Assembly: GCA_029721515.1 (NCBI GenBank) | Contig: CM056561.1 | Span: forward strand, 15,852,135-15,916,134 | Direction of reading: 5' to 3' | DNA length: 64,000 nucleotides | DNA from: Synanceia verrucosa | Lineage: Eukaryota > Chordata > Actinopteri > Perciformes > Synanceiidae | Shown here: positions 1-12,600 of the stretch, piece by piece | Layout of the letters: every line of letters begins with the position of its first letter | Position numbering within the stretch: position 1 is the first letter of the stretch | Program-made: the position numbers and the translations under genes | The notes under the pieces: model-generated | Seen by the model: only the letters and a program-made list of their open reading frames with translations | Told to the model about the DNA's origin: nothing | Databases searched by the model: none

Positions 1-2126
1 GCAGTGCCAGTTTTGGTCACCATCCTACATACTGTTCCTTTAATAATATATGGTTATTACCTAATTACTGGAGCCCGAACAATTAATTGGACAATCAATT
101 ATATCCCTTTTCAAAAAAAAAATCAACATCGGCCAGACTCTAATCACTCCCCAGTGCTCAACGTTTCAAGCAACACGCCCAACTGTAGCAGTTAGCGCTG
201 CAACACTTTGACTTTTGTTTCACACAGTTGTGTCCGCTGTAAACACACCTTTACTCAGTGTAGCCATGACGAATAACGTCACTGTCGTTTATTCTTCTTC
301 AGTAACTGTCAAGAGGTCATGTCACTTTTAATTTGACTTTGTGATCAAATTTAATACACTGGTTGCTCACTGGTAGTGTCTGGATTAATTGATATTGATC
401 ATAAGACTGTGTGACCATTATATTCAAAACGAAAAAAAAAAAAATGGTAAAGAATGAAGGAGCAGAGAATGTGATTTAACATTTAAGGGCATCAAGGGGC
501 TGCTGAGCTCAGAGATTTAATTCATCTCATAACTCATTTATTTATTTCAGAGATTTACTGCAATTTTGCACTTTATTTTGTACGCAAAATTCACTTCTGT
601 ATTCTTGAAAGTTGTTAAATTAAGGTTGGAAAAAGTTTGTTATGCCTTAAATTCATATCGTTGTTATAAGGGTTATCACCCGATTAATCAGTTATCAGGG
701 ATATGTTTCCTGCTAAATACTGATCTCAGCATCGACCTCAAAAAAAAAAGGTCACTAAATTTTACCGAACAAAATTTTCAATTAAATGACAAACTTACGG
801 CCGCACAGTGAACATGATGGTCTTTGTACTGGTTCCCTTGTTCCTCAGTTGTGCACCACGGTAATGATCTTTCCTTTGCCTATTTAAAATACTAAATACT
901 TTGAAATAAGAAGTCAAGAGCCTTTGGGGAAGAATGGAACCTTTTCAGTAGATGTCATTGTATTGATTTGTGAATAAATGTGAAATTACACTATTCATTG
1001 TCTATAAAGACAAAGCTGAGAGAGTTCATTAAATGCTACTATCATTGAATATAGCCTGTTCTGTCCAACACTTTGTAACAAAAAGTCATATTAGAAAATC
1101 TTTCCTTTTTCAAGTGTAGAGGCACCAGGTCTGCAGCTGTACTGAAAGCCAGCCTGTGTCCTCTGGCTGTGAACGGTAACTAGTCCAGGTGTACTGCACA
1201 GCCCTCGTACTTCATTGTGTGCTTGTGAGTTGTTTCACAGTTTTCTTCATTTTGTGCGTCTGCCTCCCACACATGGGCCTCCGAGACCATCCAACGGTCG
1301 ATTTGTGAGTCTAATGTGCAGAAAGAGAAAGTTGCAGCTGCCGCAGCCCCAGTGGAGTCCAGGCATTTGCTGTGTCTCTCAGCCAGCCAGCCTCTGAGGC
1401 AAGGATTACACGTTAAACCCGGGGATGTCGAGACTGAGAGATGAAAAAGGCTCGTTTTCTCTGGGAGACACTGCTGAGAGAAGAGAATGAAGGAGGCTTT
1501 TCCTGACAAGTGCCCGCAGGGTTTAGGAGGACGGAACATGCCTGTCAAAGATATCGAAGAGATTTTGTCCTTTTTTTTTGAGGAGGACAGGATGTTTTCA
1601 TGTTCATTAGTAGTGACGGACATAACGGGACTGAGATATTGCTGAAGATACAACTACTTGTCTATGATTTTTAGAAGAACATACAAAACATACAGCAACT
1701 TATATGATTGTGGTTTATTACAACTATTGTCTTTTTGTATGCTTTGGCCATCAGTTGTGTGAGAGAATTACATTGTATGCACCACTGTGATTGCTGAGAT
1801 CTTGGAAAATGGTGCAATCGCTAGAATGTATGGCTGTCCAAGAATTGTGCGTTTGGAAGCACTTCAGGAATATATCAAAATTCCTAATTGACTGCCTTAT
1901 TATATTTTTTAATATAATTAATCTGAAAAGTTACTAGCTACTATGGACGTTGAATAAATGCAGTGAAGGAGTATAAAGTATCATAAAATGCTCAAGCACG
2001 AGTATTTTAAAATTACATGTGAGTACAGTACTTGAGTAAAAATACTCAGTCACTTTCCACATGATAGAAGAGTAAGAAATAAATCAGGACTATAAGTCGA
2101 GAACAGCACCAGATATCAGCAGAGCT

Positions 2127-2163
2127 GCAAGGAAGGAAGGAAAGAATGAAGAAAGGAAGGAAG
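2127..2163. repeat. GGAA-rich short tandem repeat
   Basis: GGAAGGAAGGAAAGAATGAA and GAAAGGAAGGAAGG, an imperfect tetranucleotide repeat. Confidence 0.8.
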
Positions 2164-3349
2164 GCAGAGCATAACACAGCAGTACAGTACGTGAATAGTT
2201 TCTTGAGATGGAAGTTTTCAGCTCAGGTCAGAAGATACACAATGTGACAGTCGTCCACTCTGGAGCGCAGAGGTCACTCCATCATTGGGTATTCTGAGGA
2301 GAGCTGAACTAAGAAAGGCCATAAAGTCAGGAGTAAAGTCATAAAAAGTGAGGCTGGACCACTGTCTGGACGTGTGGTACGTGGGAGGGATATGCAGCTT
2401 CCACAGCATCCTTGAGCGGCAGCAACAGGGATTTGCATTTGATCCACAGAGAGCTGTGATGTTATTGGAGTAAAAAAATGGCAGAATTTTAAGGTTGACT
2501 GAGAAAAGCAGGTAAGGGGAGAGTGACTCAACAAAAACATGAAAACCAACATCCCTCTCATTGCCAGCCTGTCATTGTGACTGTGCATCTTCATGTCTAT
2601 AAATGGTGGTGCAGTCAACCACGCAGACAGAAAGGTCAGAGAGTCTGTGACTCTTCAACTCTCTGCAGAACCTTTTCTTTGGCATGTCGGTACTCTACCT
2701 CCTTCTGTCACCACGGTAACGCGGCAGAGGACAATACAGTGCTGAGAATCGCCATTACTCAGGTCAGTGACTTAGACTTATCTGCCTTGAGTGCAAGGAG
2801 AATCATTTCCAGGAGCAGACTCTGCAGCAGCCAAAGATGAGGAGACACTGCAGACTTAAGTGTGATTATGGCTGCAGCTCGGATGCCACGACTCCTTCAG
2901 AACACTATTATGAAACTTCCTGTGGTGTATTAATGTAACCACCTTAACGCTTTCAGAAGGTGTCATGGAGAGTGACAAAGAACAAATCAAAGCCTCTTTT
3001 GTTCTGTGATGCTGTATTATGCTACTTAAGCTGCAAGATTCTTTGTATTTTCTATATGTGAAGATAGAAGGAATGGGGCAAATACCAAGGTGCACGGTCT
3101 GAAAGTGTTTACTCTAAAGACATCTTCAAACAATCAATAGCACACTTTGTGAAAAATCACCAGCTAATTTGTACGGCAACATTTAGTGGGCCATCTGCTC
3201 AGCTGTTAAGTGAAAGTACCTGCTTTCAAGGAAAACGGAAGCATTAACAAGTATTTAAAAGAGTCATGCTATCACACTGGGTAATGTGTTGTACTGGTGA
3301 TATATAGTAGCCTACAAATCTAGACTAAACCTAGCAGCAAAAAATATTT

Positions 3350-4340
3350 TTGCCTAGTAGGATGGTCTAGTGGCGCATCACAGGAAATAATCCTGGCTCA
3401 GACAAGAATCCGGCTGACCAATCACAATGCTCAATCTGCGTAGCGAGTCATTGCAGTGGGCGTAGAACGATGACGACAGGGCTGCATGGCGCTGGAGATA
3501 GCAGAACAAGGAAGATGGCTGTGGCTAACGAATAGCGGTCGTTTGAATCGGCTCTGTCATCGATTTTGGAAGAGTTAGACTTGGGCTTTTCTTTGAAAGT
3601 TGAGCAGAAAGAAGTTGTGGCACTTTTCCACTAGTACCTGGTACCTGGTACTAGGTCCTTATTTCGTACCTCCTCCGCCCTGGTTCCAAGCGAGCCGAAG
3701 TGATACTAAAACACTATGTCAGCCGACTGCCTTCCACTGATTGGCCAACAAGTGTCGTCATTGGAAGCGTCATTGGATGCGGGACTTCCGTTTGGACCGT
3801 AAAAGCCAAAAACAACTCGACTCCGCCATTTTTAAAACCGGCAACTGCTTCGCTATTTTTACACTCCCTGGAGTCTTCTCTGTCTCTTTTCTTTCACTTT
3901 GTGCGTGACAAAAAGTCACAGAGTGAGCAACAAATACACGATCGCTTCCTTGTCCTCCATTGTTTGTGTTGTTGTTGTTCTTCTTCTTCTTCTTCTTCCC
4001 GGTTTTCTGTGTCACATGAAAATGAAGTTACAGCAGTTTCGCGCTACCGTATGACAACCCCGCCCACGCCGAGAAGGTACTCAGTTGTAATGGAAAAGCA
4101 ACAAAACTGGGCCGTACCGTAACGTGCCGTTACTGTGTAGTGAAAAAGCGCCATAATATACCAGCTGGCTCTGCCACTAGCTAAAAGGAATATGTCACAT
4201 TGTCCATTGCTCTGATTGGCCTATTACGTGCAGAGGCAGTTTGAACGACAACGGTTGGTCCCACCCACAGGCTTCAACTCTGCCTATTGACTGCCCCCAG
4301 ACTATACATTTGATGTTATAGTCTGGCTTGCCAGGCTAAA
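3350..4340 (+). repeat. Dispersed element with RecQ-helicase-like fragment, interrupted
   Basis: The left part (3514-3612) reads in one frame as SALSSILEELDLGFSLKVEQ, after one stop. The right part near 4154-4192 reads IYQLALPLAKRNM. These resemble the stretches on either side of Walker A in RecQ-type helicases, where teleost repeats carry similar copies. The P-loop itself is missing, and a separate inverted-repeat element (3619-4152) sits at that place. The outer part has CTGGCTTGCCAGGCTA at its right end. Limits are approximate. Confidence 0.4.
3619..4152 (+). mobile_element. Non-autonomous inverted-repeat element (hAT-like), copy 1
   Basis: The left end GGCACTTTTCCACTA pairs with the right end TAGTGAAAAAGCGCC. 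The interior carries GTACCTCCTCCGCC, TCATTGGAAGCGTCATTGGA and CCCGGTTTTCTGTGTCAC, all found inverted in the copy at 40.2 kb. A GTT/TTC trinucleotide run is at 3969-3997. I could not identify an 8-bp target duplication, so the hAT label is tentative. Confidence 0.65.
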
Positions 4341-4666
4341 TATACAGTACTTCCTTACTTCAAATGCATTTTTCATATTAAGATATTGTAGTTTGCAGTT
4401 CCGTGTTGGGCACATGCTCTGACGCTGATCAGCATTCATATCGTTTTGCTAATTTTATCAAACCCATGTAAACGTGTCTAGACAAAAGTGAAGCTAATAC
4501 CAAGTGCCTTAAACTTGCATTCTTCTTAAGAACTGGCAGGGAGCAAATCTTATGTTTGCAAAAAGAAGTCTATGACAAATTGACCATACTTCTCACTTTG
4601 TTAATTTGTTACCCCAGGTGTAAACGCGTTTATGGTCTCAATCACTACTTTCAAGTCTTCTGCAAA

Positions 4667-5706
4667 AGGGCTTAACGATTTATCGTTTTCTGATCAAAAT
4701 TGCGATTTCAGACAATGCAATCCTGCGTTTTTTTTGCAGCGCTCCTGACTGACCCTGGATCTGTTGTGTTAACTATTTACACCATCCTGCCAAAATCACC
4801 AATAAGAAGTGGAGTTAGGTGATTTAATCTGCAAGAAAATTAGTATGGCGTCCATTTGGGAGTATTTGGGGTCTGAGGACCTATCGCACTAAAGTTGTAA
4901 CATCCAGTGGAAACAGAACAAATTTTTACAAAGTCTGGGGGAAATGATTCATGTGCTAAGATGACACTAGGGACGGGTGGACATCCCTCCCTCAGTTGAC
5001 AAACAGCTGACAAACATCGCCAGTAAAACAGCAACAATGTCATTGCAGCAGCATTGGGAGCCCAACATTCGTGTTTAGCCCAATGGTGAATTCCATAACG
5101 TCAGACTTTCCAAGCTCCAAGTCAGAATGTAAATAAACTCAGAAAGTCAGATTAATCTCACCAACCTGACACAGAATTGATGCTATCTGCTACTGACGTA
5201 AACGGTAACTACATGTTTTCTTGTATGTCTGTAAGGTTGGAAGAGCTGGGAGCACTAAACTTTGAGGTTATGTTGAGCTAAGCTCCAAGTTCTGACTTTT
5301 AGTGAACATGCCATAAGATATACACTCACTCGCCAGGGTCCTAAAGAATAACAGTTAGCAGCCTGTGGCTGTTGATTATCATCTAGTATATCTACCATGA
5401 TAAAGCAAAAATAAACCTATTGAGTTGAAATCATAAATAATTGGCATTAAGTTCAACTTAAAATTGCAGAAGATACATTGTTGTTACTGTTAAAAATGCA
5501 TTTCCAATAAAGTGAGTTTTGCCAGAACCTAAACTAATAAAATAACTTTAAACTTTAAATCTTTAAACTTTTAAAATCAAGTAATCAAGTAAAGTAGCTG
5601 GATTACTAGATGAAGCTTCATTTGAAGAAAATCGGGAATCAACTGAAATCGCATTATCTGTCAGAAAAATCACAATTCCATCTTTTTCTAAAATTGTTCA
5701 GCCCTA
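4667..5706. mobile_element. Inverted-repeat element (AGGGCTTAACGATT ends)
   Basis: The left end reads AGGGCTTAACGATTTATCG. The right end, reverse complemented, reads AGGGCTGAACAATTTTAG. About 1.04 kb with no coding capacity. A dispersed module also found at 32.9 kb (see 5095-5406) lies inside, suggesting nesting. Confidence 0.6.
5095..5406 (+). repeat. Dispersed module F, copy 1
   Basis: Shares long blocks with 32930-33269 in the same orientation: GCTATCTGCTACTGA, GGGAGCACTAAACTTTGA, CTCCAAGTTCTGACTT, CAGGGTCCTAAAGA and TCTACCATGATAAAG. No open frame. Confidence 0.75.
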
Positions 5707-8700
5707 TTCTGCAATACAGCAAGATGTTCATTTAGTAAATCATGGTCCCATTTACAGTAAAATAGAAAATAAAACAGAGTACGCTTTAGCGTTGTCCGGT
5801 CTGGTCTGGGTAGAGTTTTGTCTTACGACTTAAGCCCTTTCATATGTTCTCAGATCGTTAATTGTGACATTTGACCTAAAAGTGATTTTTCATCATTTGG
5901 TTTCTAAGGCCAATATGGTGGTGCTGAGTACAAACAACGCTGAGCGTCAATGGCCAAGCTTAAAAAAACATCCATCCACAAACCAATAGGTGATGACACA
6001 CACATCAACTTGTTATATGAAAATTCCATGGAATTCATTGGTTATAAAAAGAGTAAATAATTTAACATATCTTTATATATGCCTATATTCTGAGCACCAG
6101 AAGTGCCGGTGATACTTCAATAGTGTCTGAGGGACACATACAGTACATTAACTCCAAAGCAGGTCCACTGCTAACACATGGATCCCAACAGGGTCACAAG
6201 TAACAGACCATTTTGAGTGGCTCATAAAAACCAAAATGAGGGTACAAGTGCCAATATATTTTATCAGAAGTGCTCCTAGGATGGTTGAATAGCTTCAGTA
6301 ACCCCCCATCCCCCACCTTTCTGATGATGGAACTGGGGGCACTATGTCTGACAATATCGCTCACTTTCCAAACTGGCAATCCAACATCCAAATCCACTTC
6401 ATGCACTGTTTGGGCAGCTGTAGGGAGTTGAGAAAGCAGCCATGCTTTGAACTCACTTACAAACTGTCCTTTCATGTGAACACTGCTATGAATGTCATTC
6501 AGGACAGGCTGTCTGAAAGTGTGTGCCCTTATCCATGTTTTTAAATGATGTCACGTCTCCCGCCCTCGCTGGCTTTTCACTTTGCATTCCAGTGTGGCCA
6601 CTTGGAACAGCTATGATGACTTTTTTTCCTCCCGACGAGGTCAGACAACATGGCATACAAACAAGTTCTGATCGAGCGTAGCCTCACCCTAAGGCAAAGG
6701 AGAAAACTAGCTTGTCACTAGAGCGGATCCCCATACCATTCTTGTGCTGTTGCCCAGAGCTGTGGACTGCAACAGAGAGTATATTTCATATCACCTGAAT
6801 GTCCTCTTTTCGTATTCTTGTCGCATGGTTTCCCAGGGCTTCTGAACCTCACAGCAGGTTTTATAACATGAGTGAAATAATTGTTCTTCCTTCCAGTGTG
6901 CGAAGCCTCCCTTTCTGCATAGATGCTTCTGAGTCGGAGAGTGAAAGCCATTAAGGTCAAGGCAGCACACTCTGCATGTGCTTAACCTTTTTCTGTCGTT
7001 TCACACTAACCGAGCAGAGTACTTCAAAAAGGGAGAGGGCTCCACAGTTCAGCCCGATGGTAAAGGGTGAAGGCACACAATACAAGTTACACAAACACAC
7101 ACTTTACGACAAATAGGGTACATTATGTAAGGGCAAGTGCACAAACAACATGCAAATTAATGTGTATGCATATAAGTATTCACATATAAGGGCACACATG
7201 AATAAAATTAAAAGTAAGTATGCGTACATCCACAATAGTATGCAGACATGCAAATATGACATGCACACACACAAATAAACAAAAAACAAAACATGTTAGT
7301 AAGCAAAAAGAAACATATTGTGGAAACTACCTGGACAAGCCAGGCAGTCATGTATGCAAATATAGAGATGAAAACGAAAGCTACACACCAACACATTTAA
7401 CATTCACACACTAGAATTTGTGAGGACTGGAGTATTGCCATGCTTGCTGGCACCGCCACGCGTGACGGATGGCTTTATCTACACTGCTACATGCCACCGA
7501 GAGCCAGGGGATGTGTGAGCGGAGGCTGGTCCTCGAGCTTTAGCCGACAATGATACAGGGAGGATGGATGTAGCGCCGGGAAGGAAATAACACACCTGCA
7601 AGGTCTTTTAACAGAAAATAAATGCGGCAGGACAAGAAATCTTTGGGACAGGGCAATAAAGATTGAATGACAGACAGGAGTCTCTGCTCCTCTCACAATG
7701 ACAGTGTGATTAGATTACGATTCATATTTCCACGCCAGGATGCATTTTTTCTCATTGTTTTACCATATGTAATATGAATAAAAAGCAATAAACACTTGTA
7801 TACATACTACTACCTGTATATTTAAGATGATGGATTTTTACTGCGTATATTCATTGCTGTCATAATTTCAAATTTAATTTCCACCTGTATTTCATTTCTT
7901 ATGACCTTCAGGATTATGACATTATTACTCTGCTCCAGTAGGTATACTTACGTTTTGTTTCCACACAGCTCTGTGTATGTATGCAAGTCAGCCATAACTT
8001 AATTAATTTTATGGGAACTTCCCTTTACTTTTTTGGCCTGTAAATTACCTTGACCACGTTGAAAATTGTGAACTTTTGCATCAGATCACAAACAGACTGT
8101 ATGTACTGTGCGCTAGCTTTCCCAGTGAAAAGTTTGGTGGCGGTTTAGCAGTTTCGTAAAACATTTTGTTCAAAGATGTGTGAACCACAATTTACACAAT
8201 CCATAAACCAAGCATGCTACCACTGTTGAAAAATTGATCTAACCGAAAAGTAGCAATTGGTGCGTTACAGTTTGACATCACAGTTTCAACGTCAGCTCAG
8301 ATATTTTTCCTTTGTTTAAAATAATAAGGAAAAATTACATTATTGAGAGCTTTTCATTGCATTCCAACACAACCACATTGGCAGGCGAACAGCTTGGGCT
8401 TACTATCGAATAACAACCTCAGCCAAACAGCAGTGATTATACCAACATTTTCCCCTGAAATCTTGCTTCCTTGCCAGGACAGGAATCACCCAGAAACAGG
8501 ATTTACATTTACATTAGTCTTGCATTTCAGAAAGTAATAGAAATAGTTTTAGCAGGTACTGTCAGTATTATGTCTGTTTATGCCCTGCCAAAATACATAT
8601 AGTTTTTTTCTTTTCAACCCATTTCACTGGGAAGTGAGGAGTTTGTGTTTTTGGGCCAGGTCAGACTTTACTCGGACACGACCACTTGGGTTACTCTAAC

Positions 8701-9550
8701 TTGATCATTTATTCCCTCAGCTTGAATGTGTGTAAAATAGTCAAATCATTAAAATGTGTGTTGTCATTTCCTGCAAGATCATTTCTTATCTAATTATGTT
8801 ATATTAAAACAACGTGCCTTAAAGCTATAGTTGGTGATGTTGGAGAGTGTAGCAAGACAGCCACACCCTCTCCCGCTAACTTGGTTTTTCTGCAGAGGAG
8901 TGTGCTGAGTATTTCCAGCAACGGTGAAACGTGATGCGAGACAGACAGGGGCGTGAGCAGGATTAGACATGAAGGCATCTAATTGGGTCATACCATACAG
9001 ATCGAATGGCTGGGATTGGTCAGTCCTGTAGCTGCCAGAGAGATGTGATGGAAGAAATGCTTTGTAAAGCGCTTGAAGCAGTTCAGTATATCTGAGTTGT
9101 GAAAATATTTTGAGTTGTCTCTACATGGTTGAAAACACTTCTTGTACCACTGTGTCCTAACTGGATATAAAGTAAGCGTCAGCAACAAAATCTCAAAAAA
9201 AAATTACATTGTTTTCTAATGAAATGCCGTATCTGGCAGCGGGTGACATGCCTTCAATTGTAATTCACCCAGTAATAATTTACATTCATTTGTTCATAAA
9301 AGTTCTTACAAATACAGCAGATAGGCAGAGGAAAAGCAAAGTGTAATTTTAAACTTATTCATAAGCTTTCCTGTGAAAAAGAGACACTTTAAGCAACAAT
9401 TGTGCATAGTACAACCTTTCAATTAATAAAATGAATGAAAAATATGAAGTTAAGGGAACTATAATGGCATGATTTTGCAATACCACTGTTTGTTGCAAGA
9501 GCTTGATGTTATTTAAGAAATGGACACTAAAAGAAAGTAAAGTTACTTAC

Positions 9551-9623
9551 CTCTCATAATATGCCGCACCACTTTGACAGAGCCTCCTCTTAGGTTGAGG
9601 ATTTGATGGACTCTCTGCTGAAG
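9551..9623 (-). CDS. CTNNBL1: CTNNBL1 exon 15 (last coding exon in window)
   Basis: Encodes residues 526-549 and one base of 550: LQQRVHQILNLRGGSVKVVR then HIMR. Human reads IRQRVHQILNMRGSSIKIVR. The acceptor is TTCAG|CTT and the donor is GAG|GTAAGTAAC, phase 1. The next exon should begin by completing a Glu codon and encode about 29 residues ending LLENF in human. Nothing of that kind was found to the left. Confidence 0.94.
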
Positions 9624-12600
9624 CTGAATGTAGAGAAAAAGACGATACATTCAAATTAAAATTAATTTAACAAAGAAATCACTCTATTTATCGTTGGTGA
9701 CACTGTAATTATTATGTCATTTAAAAATGTAATACAAATATGATGGGTCCTCCCAAAGGAACACTGCTTCAAAGAGACAGTTGTCTTAAAATGCTAGCAA
9801 CTGAAAGCTAATGCCATGTGGGTGTGCTAAAAAGAAAGAAACATATTGTATTGATGATTGCATATCACAGAAACTGACAGTGCTGACATCTCCTCGCGAT
9901 GGTTCTGCAACACCTTAACTGTTTATTATAAAGACATTTGAAAAAAGGACCACTAAATTGTGATTACGCCATAAAAAGCATAAAGTGAGCAATGATACAT
10001 TGCAGATTTTTAAGCAGCAGGTTCAAGTGCTGTGCTCTCAATAGTAGTAGAGTCCAGTGAAAAACAAAATGGCGGTGAAGAGAATGGGTCACTTTTATAA
10101 GCATTAGTGACCAAATGGCTGAAAGGGGGTTGGTAATCTCCTAAACAGTTTTTGTTACATTTGTTTTCTCATTACATCCCGATTATTAGTAATTAGTACA
10201 TCAGATGCTTTGATGAAAAAAGGAAACATTCTGTTATGCTTGGCTGTCGAAGGACCGTAATGACCTCCTATGAACATTTCAAATGACTGGCATACCTGCG
10301 TGCACTCTAGCACACAATACGTACCACCAGAGTCTTGAATAAGCTGCTAGCGTGACAGATGTGAGTACTAGCAAAGTCACGTGTGTTGTCTATGTCCACT
10401 GCGATACTTTTGGGGGTGTGGCTTTGGAGGGAGGCCTAGAGGGACATTCACTGCTACTGACTTGGCGACTTTCTCGATAAGGCAATACTAGATTCTTTTC
10501 TTGGTTAGATGCTACATGCAGGGCGGCACGGTGGTGTAGTGGTTAGCATTGTCGCCTCACAGCAAGAAGGTACCGGGTTCGAATCCCGGGCCCAGGGCCT
10601 TTCTGTGTGGAGTTTGCATGTTCTCCCCATGTCTGCGTGGGCGGCTTCCTCCCACCATCCAAAAACATGCATGGGGATTAGGTTAATTGGCTAATTTAAA
10701 TTGACCGTAGGTGTGAATGTGAGTGTGAGTGGTTGTCTGTCTCTATGTGTCCTGCGATGAGGTGGCGACTTGACCAGGGTGTACCCTGCCTTCCGCCCTA
10801 AGACAGCTGGGATAGGCTCCAGCTCCCCCGCGACCCTATGAGGATAAGCAGTAGATAATGGATGGATGGATGCTACAAAATGTAGCATACTTCTCAATAT
10901 TACCTACCCTAGCTTTAAAAATAATTAAACTGTGCGAGACCACCTTCATTCTTTGTGTTTGTACCTGTGATATCCCAGAATTGCTGATCTCCACCATAAT
11001 ATAGCAGATCAACTGAAGGACAAATAGTCCGGCATCCAGGCGGCGAAGGTAGAACTCATCTTCCATGCCGTCATCTAGGATCTCCCCCCGACGAACCATC
11101 TCCTGCGCGCGCACACACACAGGTGAAAGGTAAAACACACTCATAACATAAAAAGAGAATATGTTTTTATGCATGGTGAGGTGAATAAATCACAATTTGT
11201 TCTGTGCACCCTTAAAACTGATTTAATTTAGCTGTTGTTTTTCAGCTTTTTTTTTTTTTTTTTTCTACAAATCCATTTTCTCCATTGAGCAGACACACAA
11301 ATCAATTGATTTCACAGCTAAGCTGCAAAAAGTGGGGGGCTCCACCGCTGGAGCTACCACACTCACACATACATACACAGTGTTGCATAGTTATCCATCT
11401 TAACAACCCTGTCAGTATGCCAATAACAGTGCTGCCAATAAGCACACAGCCCACATTAATCATCATTAGAGATTAAGAAGCAGACCTGAGGGGGATAGAG
11501 GAGTCTGGAGTGTAAACTATTGGAGTGGTACAGAAACACAGACAGTGTGTTAAATGTTTTTCTGTCACACAGTTTTATAAAAGGGTGTGCAACGAGGAAA
11601 ACAAGTTTCAAACTCAACTTTACATACACATCTCCCTTTTTGTTTTAGATCGCTAATTCCTTAGAACTTCTATTAAAATCAGTGGAAGATCAGTGCAGGC
11701 CATCAGTAATTATATTAAAACTGGAGTAAGCAACTTTGAAGAAACCAGCAAGAGTAAAATCTATTTTTAAAGTATCCAACCAAAAACATGTCAATGTTGT
11801 CGCTAACCATATCCAACGAACTCGTCTTACTCACATGTAAGAAAACACCTTACCACGGTAAAGCAATGGCCAGAGTGCCAGGCAGGTGGGTAGGCAGGCA
11901 GAGAGGAAAGCCATGCAATATATTCAACCGGGACAAAAGAAATGATTGGACTCATTTTTTGTCAGAGGATTTGATTTACTGATTACTATTATGGATGCAA
12001 AGACAATTTCAAGAAATAACAAAGATTGCCCCTAAAATAAACTGCCTAGTCTAGATTTAAACTGTAGCATTTCATACAACTTCCTGTTGCTGATTATTCA
12101 ATAATCTGTCTTGGTTCCCTCTTAAAAACAATTTTGCTCAATTATGGAAAATTATGGATTTTGTAGACAGTTCATACATAAACTAACATTTCCCGGTAGA
12201 ATTCAACTGGTCAGTTTAAGTCATAGTAAGAAAACATTTAACCTACATGCTAAAATGATGATATTTGATTTGTGCATTCACATATCTGTTTTAGTCTAAG
12301 AGAGGATGGCTCAACACAAAGAAAGTAGAATGTATGACAGTATTTGACACAGCAAATCAAGAAAAAGGGCAACTTTTCAAACCGTTCCTAATGAAAACAA
12401 ATAGCTTTCAGTGTCAAGCTAAAGGGTACCACACATGACATTTAAATCCCAATGATTCAATCTCAGAATTTAAGCTTTCAAAAGTTGTTGTCCTTAAAGA
12501 TCAATTACACTGTAAAACCCAATTATAGCTGTTAAGTTCAGCTCATTAACACACCTCAATCAAAAGGGCAACTTCTGAGTACAAAAAAAAAAACATTTGA

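Larger units (their letters stand above)
1..9550 (-). other. CTNNBL1 intron 15 (partial)
   Basis: Non-coding DNA continuing past the left edge. I looked on the minus strand for the terminal exon (residues like EYAENIGDG and ILGLLENF in human) and did not see it. The stretch holds a GGAA-rich tract near 2130-2165, a split helicase-like repeat at 3.35-4.34 kb with a nested inverted-repeat element, and another inverted-repeat element at 4.67-5.71 kb. I recognise nothing specific in 1-2100 or 5.75-9.5 kb. Confidence 0.7.

Noticed and set aside
10521..10600. Possible tRNA gene with A and B boxes
   Set aside because: It continues into a SINE body with a GGAT tail and has two more copies in the window, so it is a SINE head.
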